64,000 bases of DNA from Ferruginibacter sp. Its GTDB lineage: Bacteria > Bacteroidota > Bacteroidia > Chitinophagales > Chitinophagaceae. Below the pieces are notes generated by a model that was not told the DNA's origin, searched no databases, and saw only the letters and a list, made by a program, of their open reading frames with translations. The position numbers and the translations under genes are program-made. Location: contig JAOQAK010000075.1 of the NCBI GenBank assembly GCA_025963635.1, forward strand, positions 124,001-188,000, in the 5' to 3' direction. Of this stretch, positions 9,459-17,622 are shown one piece after another; the first letter of the stretch is position 1, and each line of letters begins with the position of its first letter.

Positions 9459-10733
9459 ATGAAAATTAAGATTAATTATCATGGTATGATTGTACTTAAA
9501 CGATTTATTTTTCTTGCCGCCTTTGCATTGCTTAGTTTTCCAATGCAGGCACAAAGTAAATATGCAGTACTGGTAGGCATTAATGACTATTATGAAGTGA
9601 AGGGTGTAAAAAGCAAAGAAAGCCTGAATGGCTCCGTCAACGATGCCAATGCCATGAGAAAATTATTGATCAGCAGGTTTGGATTTAAAGGTGCAAACAT
9701 TGATACGATTTATAATGCAGAAGCCACAAGAGACCATATCACAGACGGGCTCAACCGGGCGCTTAAGAAGTGCAAGGCGGGCGACATGATGGTATTTTAT
9801 TACTCCGGGCATGGTGTATGGATGAAAAACACTGAAGAAACAATGGATTCAGTTAAACGAGGCATGAACCAGGCAATGTTAACCAGTGACCTTTATAACT
9901 ACCGTGATCACTTCAAGTGTTTCCTGCGGGACTTCACCCTCAAGAAGTACTTTAATAAATTTGTAGATAAAAAAGTAGTGCTGACTTCTATTTTCGACTG
10001 CTGCTTTAGCGGTAACCTGGCGATGAACTTTCCCGGGCAGGTTGTTTCGGAAGACAGAACTAAGTCGGTGGATTTTAATGAGCTGATGTCGCGGCTAACG
10101 GACAATTCTGAGGAGCTCATTGATAGCATTACGGGCGTTTCCATTACTATTCCGCCAGGTTGTTTAGTGGATTCATTGGGTGCGATAAAAGATACATTGG
10201 ATTCAGATAATGATGGAGTGCCAGATTGCAAGGATAAAGAAAAGTTTACAGAAATGGATTGCCTGCCGGTAACTGCAGAAGGTGTGGGCAAATGCCCGTT
10301 CGATTCTTTATTACACAAAACCCTCAATAGGTATGATGATTCTGTTTCAGCAAAAGAAAACGCACTTGTACTGTCATCGCCCCGAACAGGCGAAAGAAAC
10401 TTTAATGCAACGGAAGTGTTAACCATTGCCGAAAGAGATACGATTGCCCGGCCATCAGAGACAAAAAATTCGAGGTTTTTATTTATTTCTGCCACCACCG
10501 ACTCACAAAAGGCGCTGGAGTTTAAAGATCAGAACAACAAGATTCATGGATTATTTACGGCTTCCCTCCTGAGGGTGTTTGATAAATATTCTACCAACAT
10601 TTCTGTTGAAACGTTTTTCAGAAAACTTGAAGAAGATATGAAGAGCTATCATAAGGATCAAACACCCACACTCCATTCAGACCCTGCCCGAAAAAAAAAT
10701 AATTTATTAGGATTGAAACTGTCCAAGCATTGA
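9459..10733 (+). CDS. Exported caspase-family (C14) protease with an inserted TSP3-type calcium motif
   Basis: A 424-residue protein with a signal peptide (IVLKRFIFLAAFALLSF, then a cut near QAQ) and a caspase/metacaspase fold. The N-terminal strand is KYAVLVGINDYY; the catalytic His is in YYSGHG (His118); the catalytic Cys is in FDCCFSGN (Cys182); the p10-like end includes FLFISATTDSQKALE and HGLFTASLL. Between p20 and p10 is an unusual insert of about 120 residues containing DSDNDGVPDCKD at 248-259, an exact thrombospondin type-3 / calcium-binding pattern DxDxDGxxDxxD. The ATG at 9459 is chosen from promoter spacing; one at 9486 (MIVLKRF) gives a cleaner signal peptide. It probably acts in the periplasm or outside the cell. 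Substrate unknown. Confidence 0.88.
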   Translation: MKIKINYHGMIVLKRFIFLAAFALLSFPMQAQSKYAVLVGINDYYEVKGVKSKESLNGSVNDANAMRKLLISRFGFKGANIDTIYNAEATRDHITDGLNRALKKCKAGDMMVFYYSGHGVWMKNTEETMDSVKRGMNQAMLTSDLYNYRDHFKCFLRDFTLKKYFNKFVDKKVVLTSIFDCCFSGNLAMNFPGQVVSEDRTKSVDFNELMSRLTDNSEELIDSITGVSITIPPGCLVDSLGAIKDTLDSDNDGVPDCKDKEKFTEMDCLPVTAEGVGKCPFDSLLHKTLNRYDDSVSAKENALVLSSPRTGERNFNATEVLTIAERDTIARPSETKNSRFLFISATTDSQKALEFKDQNNKIHGLFTASLLRVFDKYSTNISVETFFRKLEEDMKSYHKDQTPTLHSDPARKKNNLLGLKLSKH

Positions 10734-10757
10734 GCTCTCAACTGATGTGCAGGTTAA

Positions 10758-13043
10758 CTATTTTCTCATAAACACAAACTGACCACCCAGGTCATCCACA
10801 TTCTTTATTGGAAAATATTGTAACTGTAAATGCGTGCTGCTTCGGTATTCGTTTTTAAATCGATCGATCAATTGTTCGGCGGTAATGTATTTGTCGCGGT
10901 TTTCCTGCATAGCCAGCCTGAGGGCTTCAATAAATTCGCTTTGATCTGGTACTGCCGTACGGTTGCCACTCGCAAGTAATTTCCTGCTTTTATCTTTATA
11001 GGCTTCGGCAACGGGTGCAGGAGCCTCTGATGAAATATCCCTGAACAGCGAGCCGGCAAAACAGGCATCTGCCACAAATAAGATATGCCTGGCATTTGAA
11101 TATTTAATGGTTCTTAACAGGTCATCGCTACTGATATAAGAGCTGAGTTTGCCTTTTACCGCATCCTGTGGCACCAAAAAGCCTTCTTCCGATTTGTCGG
11201 GCTGGGTAATCATCTGTCCGTGGCCGGCGTAAAAAATAAAAAGGTTGTCATTTTCTCCCATCGCATTCGCTTTTTTGATGATCGATTCCAGGATATTCGC
11301 CCGGGTTGCACTAACCAGGGTATCCGTATTTTCAGGGGCGAACGAATAATTTTTTACCAGCAAATTATATATCTTTTTCATGTCTGAGACGGGCCCTTGA
11401 AGAGAAGGTATATTTTTATCTGCATAGTCTGTTTCGGCAATTAGTATCGCATGATAAACCGGGTTGTAATCTATTATGGTTTTGCTTACCGGAACATCCG
11501 CGGTTGAAGCAGGTTTTTCTTTGCCGGTAACTATCTGCACATTCTCTGAAACAGCGTTGGCATGGTTGTCCGTTGCCAATATCGTGAAAATATTTATTCC
11601 CGGTTTAATATCAACCATGGTATCAAAATACCCGTTCTCCTCCATCTTTAACGGCTGGTTGTTAATTTTCAAACTTTTAATACCCCCCGGCCCGATTACC
11701 CTTCCGCGGATACGCTGTTTTGTTGTGGCAACTTTATCATCCTCAACAGATATAGACCGGTTGTTTACCAGTGGCTCCAAAATATTAATGGTTGGGGGCG
11801 TATTATCATTCTGTGCTGATACTTCCCTCTTTTGGGTAAGCCTTTGCAAGGCATCCTTTACATCCGGTTGTGATTTATTGATCACCAGTGCCTGTTCGTA
11901 AGCCTGGCCCGCTGCAGCATTGTTGTTTAACCGTTCCAACACATATCCTTTAAGTGCAAGGATGGAAGAATATCCCCGGTCCCGGGAATCATCGGGAGCT
12001 TCTGTTTTGCTTTTTGTGCTATATAATTTTTCCGCACTACTTAGATTATTCATTGCCGCGGAAAAATCATCTTTCGTTAGATTCTCTGTAACCGCCTCAA
12101 TATATTTTTTAAAAAAAAGCCAGTAGGGGGTATCAATGTAGCCGGTAACATATTTAGACCTGAAATCATTGAAATATTCCGCCGCTTCGGAGAAGCGGTG
12201 TAGCCTGGCAAGCGGCTCAATGATGTTTATAATTGTAAAAGGCTTTTCCCGGTTTACATCCAGTGAAACCGCCTTTTTAAAAGCATTTACGGCCAAATCA
12301 TAGTCTCCTTTAAAAAGATAGGTAAGTCCCAGGCCATTATGTGCAATAATAAGATCAGGGTCAATGTCAATGGCTTTTTTGTAATCCGCTATCGCCAAAT
12401 CATACTCCTTTTTCTTATTGTAGTACATGCCCCGGGCATAGTAAGCCAATGCATAGTTTGGCGCCAGGCCAATCGCTTGATTGTAATAACTTATCGCAGA
12501 ATCGACTTGTTTTTTTGCATTAAAAAGATTACCGAGGTTGTAATAAAGGGCTGCATTATTGGGTTCCAGGCTGATTGCTCTCTGATAATCCGACCTGGCC
12601 AAGTCATATTGTTTTTTATTAAAGTATATATTGCCGCGGTTCTGGTAGGCCAGCGTATAATTTGGATCAATATCAACTGCCTTTGTGTAATCCTGTATGG
12701 CTAAATCCGGCATATTCTTAAATTGGTAAGCATACCCCCTGTTATTGTAGGCCATTTTAAGCGAGGGGTCGATGGTAATGGCCTTATTATAATCCTGTAT
12801 CGATAAATCATATTGCTTTTTGGCATGATAGCTAAGCCCGCGGTTATTGTATGCAAATGTATAATTGGGGTCTATCGCGATGGCCTGGGTATATGCTTCG
12901 ATCGCCTGGTCATATTGCTTTTTATTTTGAAATTCCCGTCCGTTATTGAATAATTCTTTCGCTGTTTGTGCCCTGGCACAGCTAAAAATCAGCAGGAAAA
13001 ATACCAACCCAAAACATTTTTTTAAGCTCCTGTTATGTCTCAT
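10758..13043 (-). CDS. Exported TPR - Ig-like - caspase (C14) fusion protein
   Basis: A 761-residue protein. It has a signal peptide (CFGLVFFLLIFSCARA), seven near-canonical TPRs at residues about 28-265 with the repeated pattern YxxAIxDYxKAIxIDPN, a linker with degenerate TPRs to about 415, a beta-sandwich of the Big/glucodextranase-B type (about 420-512, beginning TPPTINILEP), and a caspase domain from about 530. The catalytic pair is present: His608 in FYAGHG and Cys661 in ADACFAGS. TPRs before or after caspase domains are common in bacteria and usually recruit a partner. It is 12 bp downstream of the papain-like gene on the same strand, so the two are probably co-transcribed, and is convergent with the other caspase gene (24 bp between stops). 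Confidence 0.9.
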   Translation of the reverse strand: MRHNRSLKKCFGLVFFLLIFSCARAQTAKELFNNGREFQNKKQYDQAIEAYTQAIAIDPNYTFAYNNRGLSYHAKKQYDLSIQDYNKAITIDPSLKMAYNNRGYAYQFKNMPDLAIQDYTKAVDIDPNYTLAYQNRGNIYFNKKQYDLARSDYQRAISLEPNNAALYYNLGNLFNAKKQVDSAISYYNQAIGLAPNYALAYYARGMYYNKKKEYDLAIADYKKAIDIDPDLIIAHNGLGLTYLFKGDYDLAVNAFKKAVSLDVNREKPFTIINIIEPLARLHRFSEAAEYFNDFRSKYVTGYIDTPYWLFFKKYIEAVTENLTKDDFSAAMNNLSSAEKLYSTKSKTEAPDDSRDRGYSSILALKGYVLERLNNNAAAGQAYEQALVINKSQPDVKDALQRLTQKREVSAQNDNTPPTINILEPLVNNRSISVEDDKVATTKQRIRGRVIGPGGIKSLKINNQPLKMEENGYFDTMVDIKPGINIFTILATDNHANAVSENVQIVTGKEKPASTADVPVSKTIIDYNPVYHAILIAETDYADKNIPSLQGPVSDMKKIYNLLVKNYSFAPENTDTLVSATRANILESIIKKANAMGENDNLFIFYAGHGQMITQPDKSEEGFLVPQDAVKGKLSSYISSDDLLRTIKYSNARHILFVADACFAGSLFRDISSEAPAPVAEAYKDKSRKLLASGNRTAVPDQSEFIEALRLAMQENRDKYITAEQLIDRFKNEYRSSTHLQLQYFPIKNVDDLGGQFVFMRK

Positions 13044-13055
13044 AATTTTGATTTT

Positions 13056-14546
13056 TCATTTACGATTGAGATCAACAAAAACGCAGACCATCTCCTGTTC
13101 CGCCGCCATTGCACTGAAACTAACCGCATTTTCTTTGAAAACAATGCGTTTAACGGGTATAAGCCGCTGGCGATACATTGATTGGATGGTTTCATAAATG
13201 GTTGACGGCGCACCGGCGATTTTACTCTTCAGCGCATCAAAGTCAATAGCTGTTTTGCTGTACAAAATGCAAATCCTGTCCCGGTTTGCATTCGCATCCA
13301 ATTTATAATGTTTTTCTTCCGAAGGCAAATAAATGGTAGCATTTGTTGAATTAACAGCAGGACTAATGTTTGCTGCATAAGGAAATAGTGTAGAAACCTC
13401 CTGCTTGTCATCTATGGAAATAATGTATACGAAAGCAGGTGCATTGGTAGTGAATTTGATTTTAAAAAATTGCCATGCGGGATAATTTTCAAGCAGCCGG
13501 TAATAAGAAAAGTCAGCTTTGTTATCATTTTCCACCGCGGAAGAACTTGCATCAATTGCGGATCTTATTACGGGCATCGGGCCAACATCATTTCCAAAAT
13601 CGTTCACCAAAATGAAATCGAGGCTGCCCCTTATCTGGGGTGGTTCCATGCCTCTTAATTCCCTGGCAGCGTACACTTCCCGGTCCATCATTTCAAGGGC
13701 GTAGCTACCATATTGCCTTATCTGGTCGTAGGTGATCCAAAAAAAACCATTATTGCCCCAGGCAGTACCCCAACTGTTCATCACCTCAAACGCGCCACCC
13801 ATCATATTATCATCGTACCCAACGATACAAATCGCATGATTGCTGATCATTTGATCATTTGGGGTGATTTTCCAGGCGCCATCTTTTCCTACATCAAAAA
13901 GACTTTTAAAACATTTCACACTGAACACAATGGGCTTTTTTTCTACCAGGCTCTTTTTAATAGCTATTACCTCATTTTTGGTAATTCCCCCAAACACATT
14001 GGTTAAAGATGTATAAGCTTTGATGATGTAGTCCCCGGCTTTATTATCCGTCGATACATCCACCTTGCCGATGCAGTTGGAAATATTTTCCGATAATAAC
14101 ACATCTCCCTTATCGGATAATATCTTTAGTGCAGGTTCAATTTTTGCTCCCAGCAGGCAGTTATCATCTCCCGGCTTTTTTATGTAGTAATACAGGTAAT
14201 CGGGCGAAAAGGCTGCAGCCCTTATTTTAGCAGTATCTGTAATCTGGTGCTGTATGCAATAGCTGATCGTACGGGCGGCATAGCAAGTACTCCATGCAAC
14301 GCAGGTACCGTGCTCGCCCTGGTGTCCGGGCACGGGAGCATACTCCTTGATAGAAGCAGAAGATGGCAGGTCCGACAAATCCCTCGTGGCCCGTTGCGCC
14401 GATTTTGAAATCTTATTAAATTCATTTTCATCCGTGTTATCACCGGTAAAAAATCGCTGGCCGCCCTGCGCCTGTGAAACAGTAAAAAGAATGCAACATA
14501 CACATGTGAACGTGATAAACCAGGACAGCCTGTTTACAGAATTCAT
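13056..14546 (-). CDS. Exported papain-like (C1A) cysteine peptidase with C-terminal DUF4384-like domain
   Basis: A 496-residue protein with a signal peptide (SWFITFTCVCCILFTVSQAQ). The papain catalytic set is readable: oxyanion Gln76, Cys82 (GEHGTCVAWS, the same Q-to-C spacing of six as papain), His237 (SNHAICIVGYDD) and Asn257 (VMNSWGTAWG). CVAW replaces the usual CW, as in many Bacteroidota C1A proteins. Residues about 330-450 resemble DUF4384, with beta-strands such as FVYIISIDDKQEVSTLFP and YLPSEEKHYKL. That domain is often fused to caspase-like domains in bacteria, which fits its place next to two caspase genes. It is the first gene of a two-gene operon with the TPR-caspase. Start at the only suitable ATG. 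Confidence 0.9.
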   Translation of the reverse strand: MNSVNRLSWFITFTCVCCILFTVSQAQGGQRFFTGDNTDENEFNKISKSAQRATRDLSDLPSSASIKEYAPVPGHQGEHGTCVAWSTCYAARTISYCIQHQITDTAKIRAAAFSPDYLYYYIKKPGDDNCLLGAKIEPALKILSDKGDVLLSENISNCIGKVDVSTDNKAGDYIIKAYTSLTNVFGGITKNEVIAIKKSLVEKKPIVFSVKCFKSLFDVGKDGAWKITPNDQMISNHAICIVGYDDNMMGGAFEVMNSWGTAWGNNGFFWITYDQIRQYGSYALEMMDREVYAARELRGMEPPQIRGSLDFILVNDFGNDVGPMPVIRSAIDASSSAVENDNKADFSYYRLLENYPAWQFFKIKFTTNAPAFVYIISIDDKQEVSTLFPYAANISPAVNSTNATIYLPSEEKHYKLDANANRDRICILYSKTAIDFDALKSKIAGAPSTIYETIQSMYRQRLIPVKRIVFKENAVSFSAMAAEQEMVCVFVDLNRK

Positions 14547-14954
14547 ACAGCTTATTTATAATTAAAAATTGGTAGGCTACCTAAATCCCTAATGAATTCC
14601 AGGTTTTATTTTCTCAGGTATGATTAAAGAAATATTTGCCTCAGCTGTTGGCGTCCACTATCCGGGGCAATTTTTCGTGGTTCCCAATTAAAAGATAAGA
14701 ATATTTTTTTACTAACGCTCTATTGAGGAAGATTAATAACGGTAAACCATCAGCAGGGGTGATTAAAATGGAGAGTTTACCAATTATTTTTCAAGGAATG
14801 CGCCGGTATCACACGTTTATGTGGCCAATAAGCCAGCCAATAGCCTTTGTCAGCTTATTTATACATCAATATGCGATTGTATAAACTCTATAGCGTTCGC
14901 ATCTTTGTATCAGCAAAACAAGCAACAGAATTACTAAAATAAATAAAAAGTAAA
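14547..14954. other. Intergenic region upstream of the papain gene and of a small ORF
   Basis: 408 bp, AT-rich, between divergent reading directions. It contains a candidate rightward promoter at 14877-14907. I find no ORF with coding character, no RNA gene and no strong hairpin. A clear promoter for the leftward papain gene is not visible. Confidence 0.6.
14877..14907 (+). promoter_or_regulatory. Possible promoter for the small ORF at 14955
   Basis: TTG at 14877-14879 and CATCTTTG at 14900-14907, 20 bp apart, resemble the TTTG...TAnnTTTG consensus with C for T at the first -7 position. The ATG follows 47 bp later. Confidence 0.35.
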
Positions 14955-15158
14955 ATGAAAAAGATTGGTTTTATAGTGCAGGTTATAACATTGATCACTG
15001 CACTTCCGCTATTATCCATTATGGAACTAAACCATGGAATTAAGACAACCACGGTAAAAAACACAGGTGATTATATAACTGCATCCGCAGGAAAAAAAAT
15101 GATCTCGTTCAATACAGCATTGAATGGCAAGATGCCATCTGCTACGAAAGCGCTGTGA
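14955..15158 (+). CDS. Small hypothetical protein with N-terminal hydrophobic segment
   Basis: A 67-residue ORF starting MKKIGFIVQVITLITALPLL, which looks like a signal peptide or membrane anchor, then about 45 polar residues without recognisable domain. A promoter-like sequence lies upstream and the run AAATAAATAAAAAGTAAA precedes the ATG, typical of A-rich leaders in Bacteroidota. I do not recognise a family. It may be a real small exported peptide or the surviving front end of a decayed gene; the 250 bp that follow contain no continuation in any frame that I can see. The existence of the protein is uncertain. Confidence 0.4.
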   Translation: MKKIGFIVQVITLITALPLLSIMELNHGIKTTTVKNTGDYITASAGKKMISFNTALNGKMPSATKAL

Positions 15159-15287
15159 AGGAGAAATTAAGTTGGTACAACCTGGCAGGGGCGGATGATT
15201 CATTTAGAAGTCAGTAAAGCTGCTGATAAAGTTTCCACTGCCGGATTCAAATATTCAAGACCCCACGGTCTTTCTACATATACGCAG

Positions 15288-15404
15288 CCGGCACAAGTGT
15301 TATGTCAAGCATGAATTGTCAGGAGAGAATAAGCCAATAGTCGCGGTTTATCTATTACAATTCACGTATTAAAACGTCGCTTTACCTGACATAACACTAG
15401 CCGG
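15288..15404. repeat. MITE-like 117 bp element with imperfect terminal inverted repeats
   Basis: The left end CCGGCACAAGTGTTATGTCA (15288-15307) matches the reverse complement of the right end TGACATAACACTAGCCGG (15387-15404), with a 12 bp perfect core (AGTGTTATGTCA) and a matching CCGGC block two bases out of register. The interior of about 80 bp has no ORF. It could be a non-autonomous mobile element. Because the right end lies 6 bp from the rimO stop, it could instead fold in the rimO transcript. No target-site duplication is obvious. Confidence 0.4.
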
Positions 15405-15410
15405 TTATTT

Positions 15411-16721
15411 TTATAAAACAACTTCACCCTCCAGGTCGTAATCGAAGGCCCTGGTGATCTTTACATTTACGAATTCGCCGATAGCCAGCTTATTTTTACT
15501 TTGAATGATCACTTCATTATCTACCTCCACACTATCAAATTCAGTGCGGCCAAGATAGCGGCCTGCCTCTTTTTTATCGATGATCACTTTAAATGTCTTA
15601 CCCAGTTTTTCTTCATTTTTCTCCAGGCTGATCTCTTGTTGCACTTCCATTATTTCCTGTGCTCTTTCTTCTTTTTCTTCAGCGGGTACATTATCGGGCA
15701 TCTCATAGGCGCTGGTGCCTTCTTCATGACTGTAAGTAAATATGCCCACACGGTCGAACCGCATTTTTTGAATAAATGTTTTCAGCTCTTCCACATCATC
15801 CCTTGTTTCGCCCGGGAAACCGGCAATCAGCGTTGTACGTAAACAAATACCCGGGATCCGGTTGCGGATTTCTCCAACAAGGCCTTCCATTTCTTCACGG
15901 GTGATCTGCCTTTTCATCAGCTTTAGCATATTATTGGCTGCATGTTGCAATGGCATATCGAGGTAATTGCAAATATTTTCTCTCTCTTTGATTGCCTCGA
16001 TAATCTCCAACGGGAATTTTGAAGGGTAGGCATAATGCAGCCTGATCCACTCCAATCCTTCTACATCGGCAAGTGCATGCAGCAATTTGGGCAATTCCCT
16101 TTTTTTGTAGATATCCAGGCCGTAATAAGTAAGTTCCTGCGCTATCAGCATAACTTCTTTCACGCCCCTGGCTACCAAACGCCTGGCTTCATCCACCAGC
16201 GATTCTATCGGGCGGCTGACATGCTGGCCACGCATGAGCGGGATCGCACAAAAAGAACAGGTTCTGTTACAGCCTTCACTTATTTTCATGTACGCATAAT
16301 GCTGCGGGGTGCTAAGCAACCTTTCGCCAATCAAATCTGCTTTGTAATCCGCTTCAAACCGTTTCAATATCATCGGAAGTTCCATGGTACCAAAAAATGC
16401 ATCCACTTCCGGTATTTCAGCTTCCAGGTTATTTTTATAGCGTTCGCTAAGACAGCCGGTAACATACACCTTATCTATCTTTCCCCTGCGTTTTAATTCA
16501 ACCTGCTGCAAGATTGTATTAACGCTTTCCTCTTTAGCTTTTTCTATAAACCCGCAAGTATTAACGATTACGATGTTGTGATCTTTTCTGCCGCTTTCAT
16601 GCACCACATCAATATCATTGGCAATTAACTGGCCGCTCAGCACTTCACTGTCTACCATGTTCTTGCTGCACCCAAGCGTAATGATATTTACTTTGTCTTT
16701 CTGTAATGTTTTTGTCTTCAT
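15411..16721 (-). CDS. rimO: Ribosomal protein S12 methylthiotransferase
   Basis: A 436-residue radical-SAM methylthiotransferase that adds a methylthio group to the conserved Asp of ribosomal protein S12. It has the N-terminal UPF0004 domain with Cys18 (LGCSKNMVDSE), Cys56 and Cys90 for the second iron-sulfur cluster, the radical-SAM motif C151-x3-C155-x2-C158 (SEGCNRTCSFC), and a C-terminal TRAM-like domain ending at about residue 436. The SKNMVDSE signature and the S12-type GCxKN context separate RimO from MiaB. The start is fixed by a TATCTTTG promoter element 12 bp upstream. It is monocistronic here; in many relatives it lies near ftsY, which is 12 kb away in this window. Confidence 0.96.
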   Translation of the reverse strand: MKTKTLQKDKVNIITLGCSKNMVDSEVLSGQLIANDIDVVHESGRKDHNIVIVNTCGFIEKAKEESVNTILQQVELKRRGKIDKVYVTGCLSERYKNNLEAEIPEVDAFFGTMELPMILKRFEADYKADLIGERLLSTPQHYAYMKISEGCNRTCSFCAIPLMRGQHVSRPIESLVDEARRLVARGVKEVMLIAQELTYYGLDIYKKRELPKLLHALADVEGLEWIRLHYAYPSKFPLEIIEAIKERENICNYLDMPLQHAANNMLKLMKRQITREEMEGLVGEIRNRIPGICLRTTLIAGFPGETRDDVEELKTFIQKMRFDRVGIFTYSHEEGTSAYEMPDNVPAEEKEERAQEIMEVQQEISLEKNEEKLGKTFKVIIDKKEAGRYLGRTEFDSVEVDNEVIIQSKNKLAIGEFVNVKITRAFDYDLEGEVVL

Positions 16722-16733
16722 AATTTAAGGCTG

Positions 16734-16741
16734 CAAAGATA
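16734..16741 (-). promoter_or_regulatory. Putative rimO promoter -7 element (TATCTTTG)
   Basis: On the minus strand the sequence reads TTATCTTTGCAGCC, with an exact TAnnTTTG match ending 12 bp before the ATG. It resembles the rplU and rpmB promoter blocks (TTACCTTYGCCGTCC), implying a very short 5' leader. Confidence 0.6.
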
Positions 16742-16943
16742 ACTAGTTTGCAGTTCGCAGGCATTCCAGCAGCCCCTACCAATGTTTTGTACACTTAAAT
16801 AGTTCAGTCTTAAGGGTTTATTTATTTTGGGCACCCCGATGAAAGAGCTTACCGATGTCTATCCTGTAAAAAAAACAGGCATTTTACTAATCCCTTGAAA
16901 ATAGCCTACTATCTGCGTGAATAAATTTTAAGACTTTTCCCTG

Positions 16944-16970
16944 TTGTAACTACAACCGTAAATACCTTTA
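16944..16970 (+). promoter_or_regulatory. Putative promoter of the SGNH hydrolase operon
   Basis: TTG at 16944-16946 and TACCTTTA at 16963-16970 are 16 bp apart, with the ATG 26 bp downstream. The -7 element differs from TAnnTTTG only at the last base. Confidence 0.45.
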
Positions 16971-16996
16971 CATTTAAACTTTCAAAACGCCGGAGC

Positions 16997-17611
16997 ATGG
17001 TTTGGTACGAAGAAGATATTCAAAAACTGGAAACAATTGTAGCGGAATTATCCTATGAACCCGACCTGGTATTTTATGGAAGTTCTTCTATCAGGTTGTG
17101 GGAAGATCTTGACGAGGACTTTAAAGAATATGTTCCGCTCAATATGGGTTTTGGCGGATCAACCCTTGCGGCCTGCTGCTGGTTTTTTGAGCGGGTATTT
17201 GCCAACTTACGGCCCCGATCGCTCATTATTTATGCGGGAGACAACGATTTGGGAGACGGCAGAACGCCAGAAGAAGTGTTTTTATCTTTTAGTGAACTGG
17301 TGTACCTTGTTCAACAAAAGTTTGGAGATATCCCCTTGGGATTTATTTCCGTTAAGCCCAGTATCAGCCGCTGGGTAATTGTAGATAAAATACGTAAGAC
17401 CAACAGGCTCATCGAAGCAGAAATTAAAAGGCTCGATACCAATATTACTTACATCGATATTTATAATAGCATGACCGATCATACAGGTTATCCCAAACGC
17501 GAGTTTCTGGAACCTGACGGACTGCATATCAATGAGAAGGGTTACCAGCTTTGGAAAAGAATTATTTTGGATTATCTGGTAAAAAATGATTTAAAGCTGT
17601 TTAAAAAATAA
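16997..17611 (+). CDS. SGNH/GDSL-family hydrolase
   Basis: A 204-residue cytoplasmic-looking hydrolase (no signal peptide) of the SGNH superfamily. Block I is VFYGSSSIRLWEDL with Ser30 as likely nucleophile (the Asp of GDS is Ser here, as in the platelet-activating-factor-acetylhydrolase-like branch), block II is NMGFGGST (oxyanion Gly), block III is AGDNDLG (Asn), and block V is EPDGLHINEKGY with the catalytic Asp and His. The expected reaction is ester hydrolysis of an acyl or acetyl group on a carbohydrate or lipid; the substrate is unknown. An esterase gene follows after 11 bp on the same strand, so the two probably form an operon. Confidence 0.88.
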   Translation: MVWYEEDIQKLETIVAELSYEPDLVFYGSSSIRLWEDLDEDFKEYVPLNMGFGGSTLAACCWFFERVFANLRPRSLIIYAGDNDLGDGRTPEEVFLSFSELVYLVQQKFGDIPLGFISVKPSISRWVIVDKIRKTNRLIEAEIKRLDTNITYIDIYNSMTDHTGYPKREFLEPDGLHINEKGYQLWKRIILDYLVKNDLKLFKK

Positions 17612-17622
17612 TAACAACCCGT

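Noticed and set aside
14222..14565. ORFs overlapping the papain-like gene on both strands
   Set aside because: They are shadows in other frames of a gene with a complete catalytic motif set.
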